A program made the position numbers and the translations under genes. DNA of 64,000 nt from CAXBES01 sp963974915. Lineage in GTDB: Bacteria; Bacteroidota; Bacteroidia; Flavobacteriales; Flavobacteriaceae. Under the pieces are notes generated by a model. It worked only from the letters and a program-made list of their open reading frames with translations, had not been told where the DNA came from and did not search any database. Of this stretch, positions 1 to 8,880 are shown one piece after another. How positions within the stretch are numbered: position 1 is the stretch's first letter; each line of letters opens with the position of its first letter. The stretch is from contig CAXBES010000008.1 in assembly GCA_963974915.1 (NCBI GenBank), forward strand, positions 107,466-171,465, read 5' to 3'.

Positions 1-1
1 A

Positions 2-1861
2 GAAAGAGATAAAGTTTTAAGACTTACCGATACTGTAAATAAATTGGAGTCTGATGTTGCTCTACCAAATAATAATTGCAGAAAATTTCTTTTTGACTCA
101 TCAAAAGCAACCCCTATTGATAATTTAGAATCTCTTATCGACAAAGAAGGTGATCATTGGAAACTATTTGAGGAACAAATGTTGTCACAACATTTAAATA
201 ATTCTCAGAAAGAAGCGATACTAAAAAGTTTACACGCTCAAGATTTAATGCTTATTCAAGGTCCACCAGGTACAGGTAAGTCCACTGCCATTGCAGAAAT
301 TATATGGCATCATATTTTAAACGATCCTAAACAAAAAATACTACTTACCTCTGAAACAAATCTTGCAGTTGATAATGCAATGGATAGGATAAAAAATGGA
401 TCAAACAATATTGTTAAACCAATTCGATTTGGGAATGAAGATAGATTAGCTTCTGAAGGGTTATTTTATTCTTATGAAACAGTAATTTCTTTTGAAAGAG
501 ATTTAAATTTTAAAGCACCTAATATAGTTGCGCATTGGATTGAAAACGTCGCAAAAAGAGTTTGTGAAGATGATAATCCCAAGATAAATAGTGCATTGAA
601 TGATTGGAAATCCTACCTAATTGATAAAAACGAAGAAGTTAGATCCATTTTTACCAAAGAATACTTGGAAAATGTAAACTTAATAGGAGCCACTGGAAGC
701 TCTATGGGTAAACTAAATTCTGAAGGACGCTATACCTCATTTTTTCATTCTTATCTAAAGATTTTCAATTCGGGTAATTACTTTCCTAAAATTGATTACA
801 AGAAATGTAATGATGTAGCTATTGTTTTTGATACAATAATTATGGACGAAGCTAGCAAAGCTACACCTCCCGAACTTGCATTACCAATAATCTATGGAAA
901 AAAAGCTATAATAGTAGGAGACCATAGACAATTACCTCCAATGATTGATGGAGAGGAAATAAAAGATACTTTATTTTCAATGGGCGAAAAAGAATTAGCA
1001 AGCACTCTTGAAAGAAATGAATTTAAAAAATCCCAGTTTGAAAATCTTTTTCAGAACACAAATTTACATCCAAGCTTAAAGGGCACATTTAATATTCAGT
1101 ATAGAATGCATCCAGCTATAAATAACGCCGTAGCTCAATTTTATATAGATGATGGAGGCTTACACTGCGGTTTACCACAAGAGGAGAAATACCATAAGAG
1201 CTTTCTAGAGTTATCCTCTAGATATCACGGACTTAGCTTTAAGGACATCTTAACTCCAGAAACACATACAATGTGGGTAGATGTTAATGGTCCTGAAATT
1301 AAAGAAGGTACATCAAGATCAAACATTGGTGAAGTTGAAGCCATTAACTTAATGCTTCATTGTATTAAAAATAGTGATGGGTTTTCTGATTACGCAGAAT
1401 GGCTTTCTACACAACCTGAAGAAGAAAGTGAAATAGGTATTATTAGTTTTTACGGCAAGCAAATCAATCATCTGAATAAGATGTTAGAAAAAAATCACAA
1501 AGACTTATCTACTCGATTAAGTACTGTTGATAAATTTCAGGGTATGGAACGTAATATCATTATTGTCTCAATGGTAAGAAGTGATAAGATAGCAGCTACT
1601 ATTGATGAATCACCAGATTTTACGCTTTACGAAAGTAAAGGATATCCTGAACAATCGAGTTTGGGTTTTGCTGAATCTCCTAACAGACTGAATGTAGGAC
1701 TTTCGAGAGCCAGGAGATTGTTGATTATTGTTGGTAACAAAGATCACTTTTGCAAAAAGAAAATATATCAAAATGTATATACTACAATAAGCAGTTCGGC
1801 AAACGGAAAAATAATTTCAGAAAATATATTAAAAAAGACTTTTACAATCGATGAGCAATAA
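2..1861 (+). CDS. SF1 (Upf1/DNA2-like) helicase, 5' end missing
   Basis: The reading frame is open back to the left edge, so the N-terminus lies outside the window; the TTG at 44 is not a convincing start. The visible 619 residues carry superfamily 1B helicase motifs: Walker A GPPGTGKS (about nt 260-283), motif II DEAS (845-856), then GDHRQLPP, an IQYRMHP segment, VDKFQGMERN and GLSRARR. This is the order seen in Upf1/DNA2/NAM7-type helicases (AAA_11/AAA_12). The protein should unwind or translocate on nucleic acid using ATP. Its stop overlaps the start of the next gene by 11 bp, so it is translationally coupled to the Trp-repeat DarT protein and is probably part of the same defence operon. 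The family call is firm; the role in defence is inferred from context. What precedes it in the operon cannot be seen. Confidence 0.9.
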   Translation, partial: ERDKVLRLTDTVNKLESDVALPNNNCRKFLFDSSKATPIDNLESLIDKEGDHWKLFEEQMLSQHLNNSQKEAILKSLHAQDLMLIQGPPGTGKSTAIAEIIWHHILNDPKQKILLTSETNLAVDNAMDRIKNGSNNIVKPIRFGNEDRLASEGLFYSYETVISFERDLNFKAPNIVAHWIENVAKRVCEDDNPKINSALNDWKSYLIDKNEEVRSIFTKEYLENVNLIGATGSSMGKLNSEGRYTSFFHSYLKIFNSGNYFPKIDYKKCNDVAIVFDTIIMDEASKATPPELALPIIYGKKAIIVGDHRQLPPMIDGEEIKDTLFSMGEKELASTLERNEFKKSQFENLFQNTNLHPSLKGTFNIQYRMHPAINNAVAQFYIDDGGLHCGLPQEEKYHKSFLELSSRYHGLSFKDILTPETHTMWVDVNGPEIKEGTSRSNIGEVEAINLMLHCIKNSDGFSDYAEWLSTQPEEESEIGIISFYGKQINHLNKMLEKNHKDLSTRLSTVDKFQGMERNIIIVSMVRSDKIAATIDESPDFTLYESKGYPEQSSLGFAESPNRLNVGLSRARRLLIIVGNKDHFCKKKIYQNVYTTISSSANGKIISENILKKTFTIDEQ

Positions 1862-4800
1862 TATTCTATCCACTTTTAAAACAAATTGGGTAGTTAAATC
1901 TATTCCTTTTGAGGTTCAATACCGTAAAGCAAGTTCTACCAATGAAATTGATAAAATAATCTGTACCATCCTTAGTGAAAAGGATGGCAATATCTTGTAT
2001 GATGAATTAGCGAAATTATTAGGGTTTAATATTATAACACATAATGGTTTAGCAAAATATGGTGATCCAGCAGAAAATAAAATTTTTGAGTACTATTTAA
2101 AACAACTTGAAAATTTTCATTTAATAATATCAAAAAATAATATCATTGAGATAACAGATGCAGGTTTACATTCATTAGAAACAGGACTTAAATATAAATA
2201 CTTCGTTGCACGAATTACTTTATTTGATAATGTAACAGCTAGTGACAACGATGATACATTTTTTCCTTTTAAAGATGCGTTTGATTTGAATAATTCCTTG
2301 AATGCAATAACTGAACTAAAGTCAATAATTGCAAGTGATAATGACTCGTTTTTAAAAAAGATTGATTTTCAACTTTTTCAAAATGACAGATTTAAAGGAG
2401 AAACTTTAAATTTTAAAAAGACAGAATCTAAAGAGAACTTTATTGAGTTTGATATAAATACATCTTTAATTGTCGATGAACATCAGGTGAAATCGATACA
2501 ATTTGAACATTCGAAAAACGAGTCAACTTCAATAGACATCTTAATTAAACAAGATCAAAATTCGGAACTTTATAAAGCAATTATTAGAAAAGGTGAGTTC
2601 TATCACTATCTGATTCTTAATAAGCCAATAGATTCGAAAATTATGGCTACCTATTTAGATCTATGGGACTGGTCAAAACTTGTAAAGAACAGTAACGTTA
2701 CTTGGAATGATAAACAAGTTTTTGAGATAATAAGTCAAAATGTAGATAAAGGAATCTGGAGAACAATATCCACTATTGTTAGTACGGATATTTTGAAAGT
2801 ACATTTAACAGAATATCTTTATTTCTGGGATTGGTCTATTCTATCTGACAGATTTAGTGAAGCTATCATAAAAAAAAGTATCACTAAATTTCCTTGGGAT
2901 TTTGAAGTACTATCTAGAAAACGTCAGGATTTTGTGATTGATTTGCTCAAAGACAGCGAATTAAAAACCGAGGACTGGGACTGGTCACTTTTATCTGCGG
3001 AATTACCAGAAAGTTATATTACAGAAAATATAGAACGCTACCCATGGAACTATTTTAGTTTAACTCAGAATAGATTCAGTATTTTTAAAGAAGTTTTTAA
3101 TAAGGCATTCAAAAGTGGCTCTCACAGCGCTTTAAAATTTTTATGGGATTGGAAATATATCTCGTCCGAAATTAATTTAAACATAGTTTACAATCAGTTA
3201 GAGTTATTTGCTGCGTATATAAACTGGGAAATAGTCTTAGAGCGATTTTTCACTAATGAAGCGATTATCGAAACCTTTTTAGTTGATAAACCTTTTCAGA
3301 GAAGATTAAAGGTACTATTGCCAAGAAGTTTTAGAATTAACTCCCAAGAGTATCATTTCACAAAAGAGCTGGTTACTGTATTTAATGATTTAGATTTAAT
3401 AGATTGGGAATCAGAAACATTTCTCAAAGGATTTGATACGAATAAATATTTAAATTGGGATCGAATTTTCTTCGATGCTTTTCAAGAAAACATTAAAACC
3501 GAAGAGGGTTTTACCTATGTAAGTAGTGTATTGCTGGATGCCAAATCTATCTTTCAGCACCCCGATTTTAATTGGGATTGGGATGCAATTTCTGATAACG
3601 TAGCTATAACTGGTAATACAAAATTCATATCTTATATTTTAAAAGAAAATGCCGAGATACATCTGAAGCTTAATTGGAAGCTATTATTTGCTAATCAAGA
3701 AGTTTCCTTTTGGGATTTACATCTTGATGAGATAAATAGTAAAATATCTATAACGGATCACCCCGAATTTTTCACATCCATTACTGAAGCTCAAGACTTT
3801 GATGTTATTCTTAAAAAATTAAATTTTAATTGGGATTTTGAGTATCTATCCAAACATATAGAAGTTGATCAAATAGTAAGATCCTTGACAGAGGAGAAAA
3901 TAAGAGATCAATGGAATTGGCAAATAATCACACCACGTATTGAGAAATCTACAATTTACAGTCATCTAAAGGAGTTAAAAGATTATTTAGATTGGCCATA
4001 CATCATTAGTGAGGTTTTTAACGTTGAAACCGATTTGAGTTTAGAAACTAATTTGGAGCAAATAGCTGAATGTTTAGCAAATCTTACTCAAGATAAAAAT
4101 GATGCAGCTTGGATGGCTCTGACCAATAAATATCCAATAGAAATACTATTCTCATATATTGAAAAGACAAAAGATAAAGAGTTTTTTAATTGGAATTGGG
4201 AAGCAATTTCTGCAAACAGACACTTGAAGGTTGACTTGTTATCCATCAACAATTTAAGATCGGAACTAAATTGGAAAGTATTTTCTGGAAATGAGGCGAT
4301 TAATAAAATTTTTAATCCTGAAGAGGATTGGTCAAATTTCAAAGAATACATACAATATGTAAGGAAATATCTTGATTACTTTTTGAACGATTGGGATTGG
4401 AAAGTACTTTCAACGAATCAGTCTCTCAATTGGAACCGTTCTATTATTTCCAATTATATTAAACAGGATTGGGACTGGTCATTTTTAAGTGAACACGGAA
4501 GGTTCCTAAGGAAATCGAAAAAAGATGCTGACAATTATTTAACGAAGCTTTTAGCTCAATTCCCAAAAATAAATCTCGAATTGGTTTCCGCTAGGACTGA
4601 TGTTATTATCGACAACTCAACATTAATAGACACCCAAAATTTAAATTGGAATTGGAAAGCATTATCTAGCAATCCAAAGGTCAAAATTGATGGTAATACT
4701 TTAATTCAACTACACAATAAAAATTGGGACTGGGAAGAATTATCCTCTAGATCTGATTTGTATATCTCTAATGAATTAATTATTGAATTACAAAGCAAGC

Positions 4801-6311
4801 TATGGGATTGGGAGCAATTATCGTCATCACCAGAACTTAGATTTGATCAAGAATTTATAATAAATCTAATTGATAAACCGTGGGACTGGCGCCAATTGTC
4901 GAGTCATCATTCTTTTGTACCAACCCAGTCACTTTTACCTAAGATAAAAAGATTTGATTTAGATTGGGAAAGTATATCCAAACATTCAGAGTTTCCTATA
5001 AATAGGGAAACACTATCTAACTTTAAAGAAAAGCTAAATTGGCGCAGTATAACTAAACACAAAAATTTTGATGTTTCTAAAACAGATTTAATTTCAGAAT
5101 TTAAAGAGTATTTAGATTGGAACTACTTGAGTAAACATGATGACTTTTCTCTTAATAGAATTGTTCTGGAAAAGTTTCAAAACTATTTAGATTGGGACTT
5201 ATTATCATCTAATACAGGTATTCAGTTTAATGAGGGTTTAATCAATAAATTTGAAACTAAATGGAATTGGAATAAGCTTAGATCTAATAACAGAGTTAAA
5301 GAATCACTTAGCGATTTTATAACGAATAAGTATGCCAATTCTCCTAGGATTATATTCCTCTCAAATATTGATAAACAAGATTCTCCTTGGAAAAATTCTA
5401 TTTATCATTTTACTCACATTGAAAATGCAGTCGAAATACTCAAAAACAAAAAGATTCAATCTAGAGATAGCGCCAATATATTAGGAGATGCAGCTGGCAA
5501 CGTTGTAAACCTTCGTAAAGATGCTCATTCCTTTGCTAGATTTTATTTTAGACCTCATACTCCAACTCAGTTTTATAATGAATTTTTAGGGACGAGAACA
5601 AACTCAGGATACAAAACTAAAGATGGTGATTGGGTTTCTTGGTATGAAAAATCAAGAGGCCTTAGTTTCCCTAAGTGTCCAATACCTATATTTTTTAAAT
5701 TTTCACTAAAGGAAGTGATTTATGATGAAAAACTTAAAAATTGTATCAGTAATGGAAATATGCAAACCAAATCCACAAGATTTGGGCCTATAGAGGAAAT
5801 GATAAATAATTTTGATTACCATCAACTTTACTATACTCCAAGAAAGTATGATACTAAAGATGACTATCGCATTTATCGAGAATCGTCTCAACAAGAATTT
5901 TTAATAAATAATGAATTAGATTTCAGTGATTACAAAGACTTTGAAATTATTTGTGCGACCGATGTTGACAAGGTTTTATTAGAAAAAATGCTTGGAGATG
6001 AATATCAAAAACTTTTCTCCAATATAACAGTCAATCCATATTACTACAATTTTGACAATGCAAGAGTTGATGTAGCATTTACAGAAGATAATGTTTTTAT
6101 CAAATCTGATTTTGAAGGTGATGGAGTATTTTCTATTGAGACAAACTCGACAATTGACAAAAATAAAATCATGGATGGTAATGTTACCAGTATCATGGAT
6201 TCTAAAATTTTATTTAAGTCTAATCTTTCACTTTTGAGTTTTATCGAACCTTTCAAAATTAAATTTATAGATGAGTCTAAGAGAGAGTGGTTAATTTTTA
6301 AAACAGATTGA
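1851..6311 (+). CDS. Trp-repeat protein with C-terminal DarT-type (DUF4433) DNA ADP-ribosyltransferase domain
   Basis: This is a 1,486-aa protein. Residues about 30-110 look like a winged helix. Residues 272-1140 hold about 29 repeats centred on WDWxxLS (variants WNWxxLS, LDWxxLS, NWxxIS); near the C-terminal end the unit is a regular 25-26 aa. Residues about 1180-1400 match the DarT family (DUF4433): IYHFTH with H1186 and H1189, an Arg-rich ARFYFRP segment (R1230, R1234), and QQEFLI with the expected catalytic Glu at E1349. Known DarT enzymes use NAD+ to ADP-ribosylate single-stranded DNA, and DarTG systems block phage replication. Canonical DarT is only about 200-250 aa, so the sensor-like repeat array is a striking extension. 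The gene overlaps the helicase by 11 bp and sits 4 bp before a DarG-like macrodomain gene. The domain call is confident; target and trigger are unknown. Confidence 0.87.
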   Translation: MSNNILSTFKTNWVVKSIPFEVQYRKASSTNEIDKIICTILSEKDGNILYDELAKLLGFNIITHNGLAKYGDPAENKIFEYYLKQLENFHLIISKNNIIEITDAGLHSLETGLKYKYFVARITLFDNVTASDNDDTFFPFKDAFDLNNSLNAITELKSIIASDNDSFLKKIDFQLFQNDRFKGETLNFKKTESKENFIEFDINTSLIVDEHQVKSIQFEHSKNESTSIDILIKQDQNSELYKAIIRKGEFYHYLILNKPIDSKIMATYLDLWDWSKLVKNSNVTWNDKQVFEIISQNVDKGIWRTISTIVSTDILKVHLTEYLYFWDWSILSDRFSEAIIKKSITKFPWDFEVLSRKRQDFVIDLLKDSELKTEDWDWSLLSAELPESYITENIERYPWNYFSLTQNRFSIFKEVFNKAFKSGSHSALKFLWDWKYISSEINLNIVYNQLELFAAYINWEIVLERFFTNEAIIETFLVDKPFQRRLKVLLPRSFRINSQEYHFTKELVTVFNDLDLIDWESETFLKGFDTNKYLNWDRIFFDAFQENIKTEEGFTYVSSVLLDAKSIFQHPDFNWDWDAISDNVAITGNTKFISYILKENAEIHLKLNWKLLFANQEVSFWDLHLDEINSKISITDHPEFFTSITEAQDFDVILKKLNFNWDFEYLSKHIEVDQIVRSLTEEKIRDQWNWQIITPRIEKSTIYSHLKELKDYLDWPYIISEVFNVETDLSLETNLEQIAECLANLTQDKNDAAWMALTNKYPIEILFSYIEKTKDKEFFNWNWEAISANRHLKVDLLSINNLRSELNWKVFSGNEAINKIFNPEEDWSNFKEYIQYVRKYLDYFLNDWDWKVLSTNQSLNWNRSIISNYIKQDWDWSFLSEHGRFLRKSKKDADNYLTKLLAQFPKINLELVSARTDVIIDNSTLIDTQNLNWNWKALSSNPKVKIDGNTLIQLHNKNWDWEELSSRSDLYISNELIIELQSKLWDWEQLSSSPELRFDQEFIINLIDKPWDWRQLSSHHSFVPTQSLLPKIKRFDLDWESISKHSEFPINRETLSNFKEKLNWRSITKHKNFDVSKTDLISEFKEYLDWNYLSKHDDFSLNRIVLEKFQNYLDWDLLSSNTGIQFNEGLINKFETKWNWNKLRSNNRVKESLSDFITNKYANSPRIIFLSNIDKQDSPWKNSIYHFTHIENAVEILKNKKIQSRDSANILGDAAGNVVNLRKDAHSFARFYFRPHTPTQFYNEFLGTRTNSGYKTKDGDWVSWYEKSRGLSFPKCPIPIFFKFSLKEVIYDEKLKNCISNGNMQTKSTRFGPIEEMINNFDYHQLYYTPRKYDTKDDYRIYRESSQQEFLINNELDFSDYKDFEIICATDVDKVLLEKMLGDEYQKLFSNITVNPYYYNFDNARVDVAFTEDNVFIKSDFEGDGVFSIETNSTIDKNKIMDGNVTSIMDSKILFKSNLSLLSFIEPFKIKFIDESKREWLIFKTD

Positions 6312-6315
6312 TGCT

Positions 6316-6981
6316 ATGGCTATCACAAAAATTTCGGGAAATATATTTAATTCTAAAGCACAGACTATAGTTAACACTGTTAATTGTGTGGGTGTAATGG
6401 GTAAAGGTATTGCATTGGTTTATAAACTTAGATATCCTGATATGTATAAGCAGTATAAAAGTCATTGTGAAAAAGGGTTATTAAAGCCTGGAACGCTTTG
6501 GCTTTACAATAAAGAAATCAACGCTCCTGGAATTTTGAACTTCCCAACTAAAAATCATTGGAAATATCCTAGTAAAATAGAATGGCTTAAAATGGGTTTA
6601 CAAAAATTCGTTGATACTTATGAAGAAAAAGGAATTACTTCAATTGCATTTCCTTTACTAGGCACTCACAATGGAGGTCTTTCACAAGATGAAGTAACCA
6701 GCTTGATGGACGAATATTTGCGTGATTGCAAGATTCCAATAGAAATTTATGATTATGACCCGAATGCTGAAGATGATTTGTTCAATAAATTCAAAACAAA
6801 ATGGTTAGCTCTCGACGAAAATGACATCAAAAAAGCTACAGGAATACAACCTCAATACGGAAGAAAGATCAACGAAATTATAGAAAGCGATGTTGTTAAT
6901 TCAATGATAAGCCTTGTAAATTATGAGGGGATTGGAGAAAAAACTTTAGAGAAGGCTTTTGGTTTCATTTTGAATAATTAA
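6316..6981 (+). CDS. DarG-type macrodomain protein (probable antitoxin)
   Basis: This is a 221-aa protein. Residues 1 to about 150 form a macrodomain with the loop NTVNCVGVMGKGIAL and the later PLLGTHNGGL segment, the pattern of the DarG/ALC1-like branch. In known systems DarG removes ADP-ribose from DNA and so reverses DarT. The remaining 65 or so residues are helical-looking and much shorter than the C-terminal DarT-binding region of typical DarG. The gene starts 4 bp after the stop of the DarT-domain gene, the same toxin-then-antitoxin order as canonical darTG. I infer it is the immunity partner of the upstream repeat-DarT protein. A general ADP-ribose hydrolase is possible but less likely in this position. 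Confidence 0.87.
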   Translation: MAITKISGNIFNSKAQTIVNTVNCVGVMGKGIALVYKLRYPDMYKQYKSHCEKGLLKPGTLWLYNKEINAPGILNFPTKNHWKYPSKIEWLKMGLQKFVDTYEEKGITSIAFPLLGTHNGGLSQDEVTSLMDEYLRDCKIPIEIYDYDPNAEDDLFNKFKTKWLALDENDIKKATGIQPQYGRKINEIIESDVVNSMISLVNYEGIGEKTLEKAFGFILNN

Positions 6982-7021
6982 TAATTCTATACATAAACGT
7001 TAAAGGCTCAAATATCTTAAT

Positions 7022-8110
7022 ATGAATAAATCAATTCTAAGAAAAGACCTATACGATCTAGTCTGGAAAACTCCCTTAACCCGATTAGCAACAAAGTTTA
7101 ATATTACATCTAGCTTTCTAAAAAAAGTATGCCGAGAAAATAACATCCCGCTTCCACAAACTGGTTATTGGTCTAAGCTAAAACATAATGTTCAGGTGGA
7201 GATTATTGAATTACCAAAATCATTCGATAACTACACAATCGATTTTGAAAGTAATTCTATAGATAAACAAGACAGTCCTCAAACTAAACTGATTAAACTA
7301 AAGAGACAACTACTTAATAGTCCTAATTTGAATTTCAACGTGCCAGAGCGATTAACCAAACCTGATTCTCTTACTGCCGCCGCTTTAAAGGGAATGCAGG
7401 ATTATCAAAAAGGAAAATATTTCAGAAAAGGAGATATAGTTTCAACAATGGAGAATCAAATTTCTATCTCAGTTGCTAAAGATCATATTCCGCGTTCCCT
7501 TAGATTTATGGATGCCTTGATTAAGCTAGTTAAGGAAAGAGGTCATTCCTTAGAGGTCGATAGAACAACAAAGATTGTAGTTAACAATCAAAAGATTGAA
7601 GTGCGTTTTCGAGAAATCATGAAACGAGAACAACATCCTGAGTATAGCTGGATAACAAAATTACCATCCGGAATATTGTCATTACGATTCGATTCAGGAA
7701 GTAATACGGAATGGCGTGATTCTACAAAAAGACCTTTGGAAACTCGATTGATAGATATCCTAGCCAAATTAGAACTAGTAAGTCAGGATATGATTGAATA
7801 TCAGATAATGCTAGAGAGGGGTTGGGAAGAGCAACGCATACGACAACAGAAAGAGGAAGAGTTAAGAAACAAAAGAAGTAAAGAAATTTCTGATTTTAAA
7901 TCTTTGATAAATTCATCAGGGCGCTGGCATAAGTCTGAAAGTTTACGTAATTATCTAGATGCTTATGAAGTAAAGGCAAAATTAAATGGGAAGTTAAGCA
8001 CCAATGTAATTGCATGGCTAGAATGGGCAAGAAAAAAAGCAGATTGGTATGATCCTTTTATTGAAGCAAAAGATGAAATTTTCTTAGGAATAGATAGAGA
8101 CTCGTTTTAA
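7022..8110 (+). CDS. HTH-like N-terminal protein of unknown function, mobile-element type
   Basis: This is a 362-aa protein. The first 60 residues (LYDLVWKTPLTRLATKFNIT, then VCRENNIPLPQTGYWSKL) resemble a helix-turn-helix region found at the start of many uncharacterised proteins on genomic islands. The middle (about 130-270) looks alpha/beta, and residues 255-300 form a charged Glu/Arg/Gln-rich helix, probably a coiled coil. No enzyme motif is recognised. It starts 40 bp after the DarG-like gene in the same orientation and may be a fourth member of the cassette or separate cargo. A role as DNA-binding regulator is possible but not shown. The following 370 bp carry no convincing gene. Confidence 0.75.
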   Translation: MNKSILRKDLYDLVWKTPLTRLATKFNITSSFLKKVCRENNIPLPQTGYWSKLKHNVQVEIIELPKSFDNYTIDFESNSIDKQDSPQTKLIKLKRQLLNSPNLNFNVPERLTKPDSLTAAALKGMQDYQKGKYFRKGDIVSTMENQISISVAKDHIPRSLRFMDALIKLVKERGHSLEVDRTTKIVVNNQKIEVRFREIMKREQHPEYSWITKLPSGILSLRFDSGSNTEWRDSTKRPLETRLIDILAKLELVSQDMIEYQIMLERGWEEQRIRQQKEEELRNKRSKEISDFKSLINSSGRWHKSESLRNYLDAYEVKAKLNGKLSTNVIAWLEWARKKADWYDPFIEAKDEIFLGIDRDSF

Positions 8111-8483
8111 ATCATATTTCCCATAATTTTTGAGTATTTGAAATTAAATAAAAAATTGAAATTGATAGCCCCGCTCTTTTTAAATTTAAATTCTTTATGA
8201 GGCTATTCATTGAAAATTTATTAGAATCTTTTCTAATCCTTAATAAATTTATTTATGGTACATTTTAGTTTAAGCCATATGATTTTTCATCTCGAGTATA
8301 TGTTATGTAGATTTTATTTTTTCTTATTTTATTACATTTAGTTCGCCCTATTCCAAAAAAGGAAGAATCTATTTTAAGCCTTTTAAAACAAGCTTGAATA
8401 TCAACTTTACACTTGCACTAAAGTTATACTATGTTATTATATTTTTCTTCAATGTAGGCCGAAACGGTTAATATATATCCAAA
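8111..8483. other. AT-rich intergenic region
   Basis: This 373-bp stretch has no reading frame I would call. It is very AT-rich and includes TTTACACTTG at 8406-8415. That is the reverse complement of a 10-mer inside the tandem repeat upstream of the integrase (12401-12422), so it may be a recombinase or excisionase arm site. A promoter for the small genes that follow probably lies near 8430-8460, but no clean -7 box is seen. Confidence 0.4.
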
Positions 8484-8648
8484 ATGGATAATCGTACTAT
8501 GAATAAAGAAAGAATAGAAAAACTGAATAGTTTTTTGGAAGAAATCAGAAAAATTGATCTAAAAGGAAAAAAAATAATAAGTTTCACCATCGAACAATTT
8601 GAAAAAGATCAACGAAAAATAAGAAATAAGAGAAAGGGTGAAGCTTGA
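8484..8648 (+). CDS. Small basic protein, 54 aa, unknown
   Basis: This small frame starts at ATG 8484 (a second in-frame ATG is at 8499). It encodes a 54-aa Lys/Glu-rich, helix-forming peptide ending in a basic run (QRKIRNKRKGEA). Its end overlaps the start of the next frame by 11 bp, the same coupling style seen elsewhere in the island. I do not recognise a family. A small mobile-element regulator or excision accessory protein is conceivable from position only. Confidence 0.45.
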   Translation: MDNRTMNKERIEKLNSFLEEIRKIDLKGKKIISFTIEQFEKDQRKIRNKRKGEA

Positions 8649-8880
8649 TAAATATTATAAAAATGAAAAAGTATATTCCCTCAAAGATCTTTCGGTGATA
8701 TTGAATGTAAAAAAATCAGAAATTAAAAACTCAATCAAGGCATACAGCTTATCACCAACGGTCACTGAAAATAGGGTTGGATATTATGGGGTTTCAAAAT
8801 TGTGTGAGTTTATTGAATACCTGATTCTAAAAGAAAATTTGAAATTGATAAAATACCGTATCAAAAAGTCTCAGACTTAA
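8638..8880 (+). CDS. Small putative HTH (MerR/excisionase-like) DNA-binding protein
   Basis: This is an 80-aa protein from a GTG start that overlaps the 54-aa frame by 11 bp. Residues 14-57 (YSLKDLSVILNVKKSEIKNS, then a wing-like NRVGYYGVSKLCEFIEYL) resemble the short winged HTH of excisionases and MerR-type proteins. Its 3' end overlaps the convergent polymerase-like gene by 20 bp. On an integrase-bearing element an excisionase or repressor is a reasonable guess, but the similarity is weak. Confidence 0.5.
   Translation: MKLDKYYKNEKVYSLKDLSVILNVKKSEIKNSIKAYSLSPTVTENRVGYYGVSKLCEFIEYLILKENLKLIKYRIKKSQT

Noticed and set aside
44..46. TTG as start of the helicase gene
   Set aside because: The frame is open upstream to the window edge and the helicase N-terminal part is missing, so the gene simply begins outside.
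4088..4351. 87-aa frame on the minus strand inside the repeat gene
   Set aside because: It is fully inside a strong coding gene and has no independent support.
2664..5270. WD40 beta-propeller in the repeat protein
   Set aside because: The repeats are 25-26 aa with W-D-W at the start and no GH dipeptide or 40-aa period, so they are not WD40.
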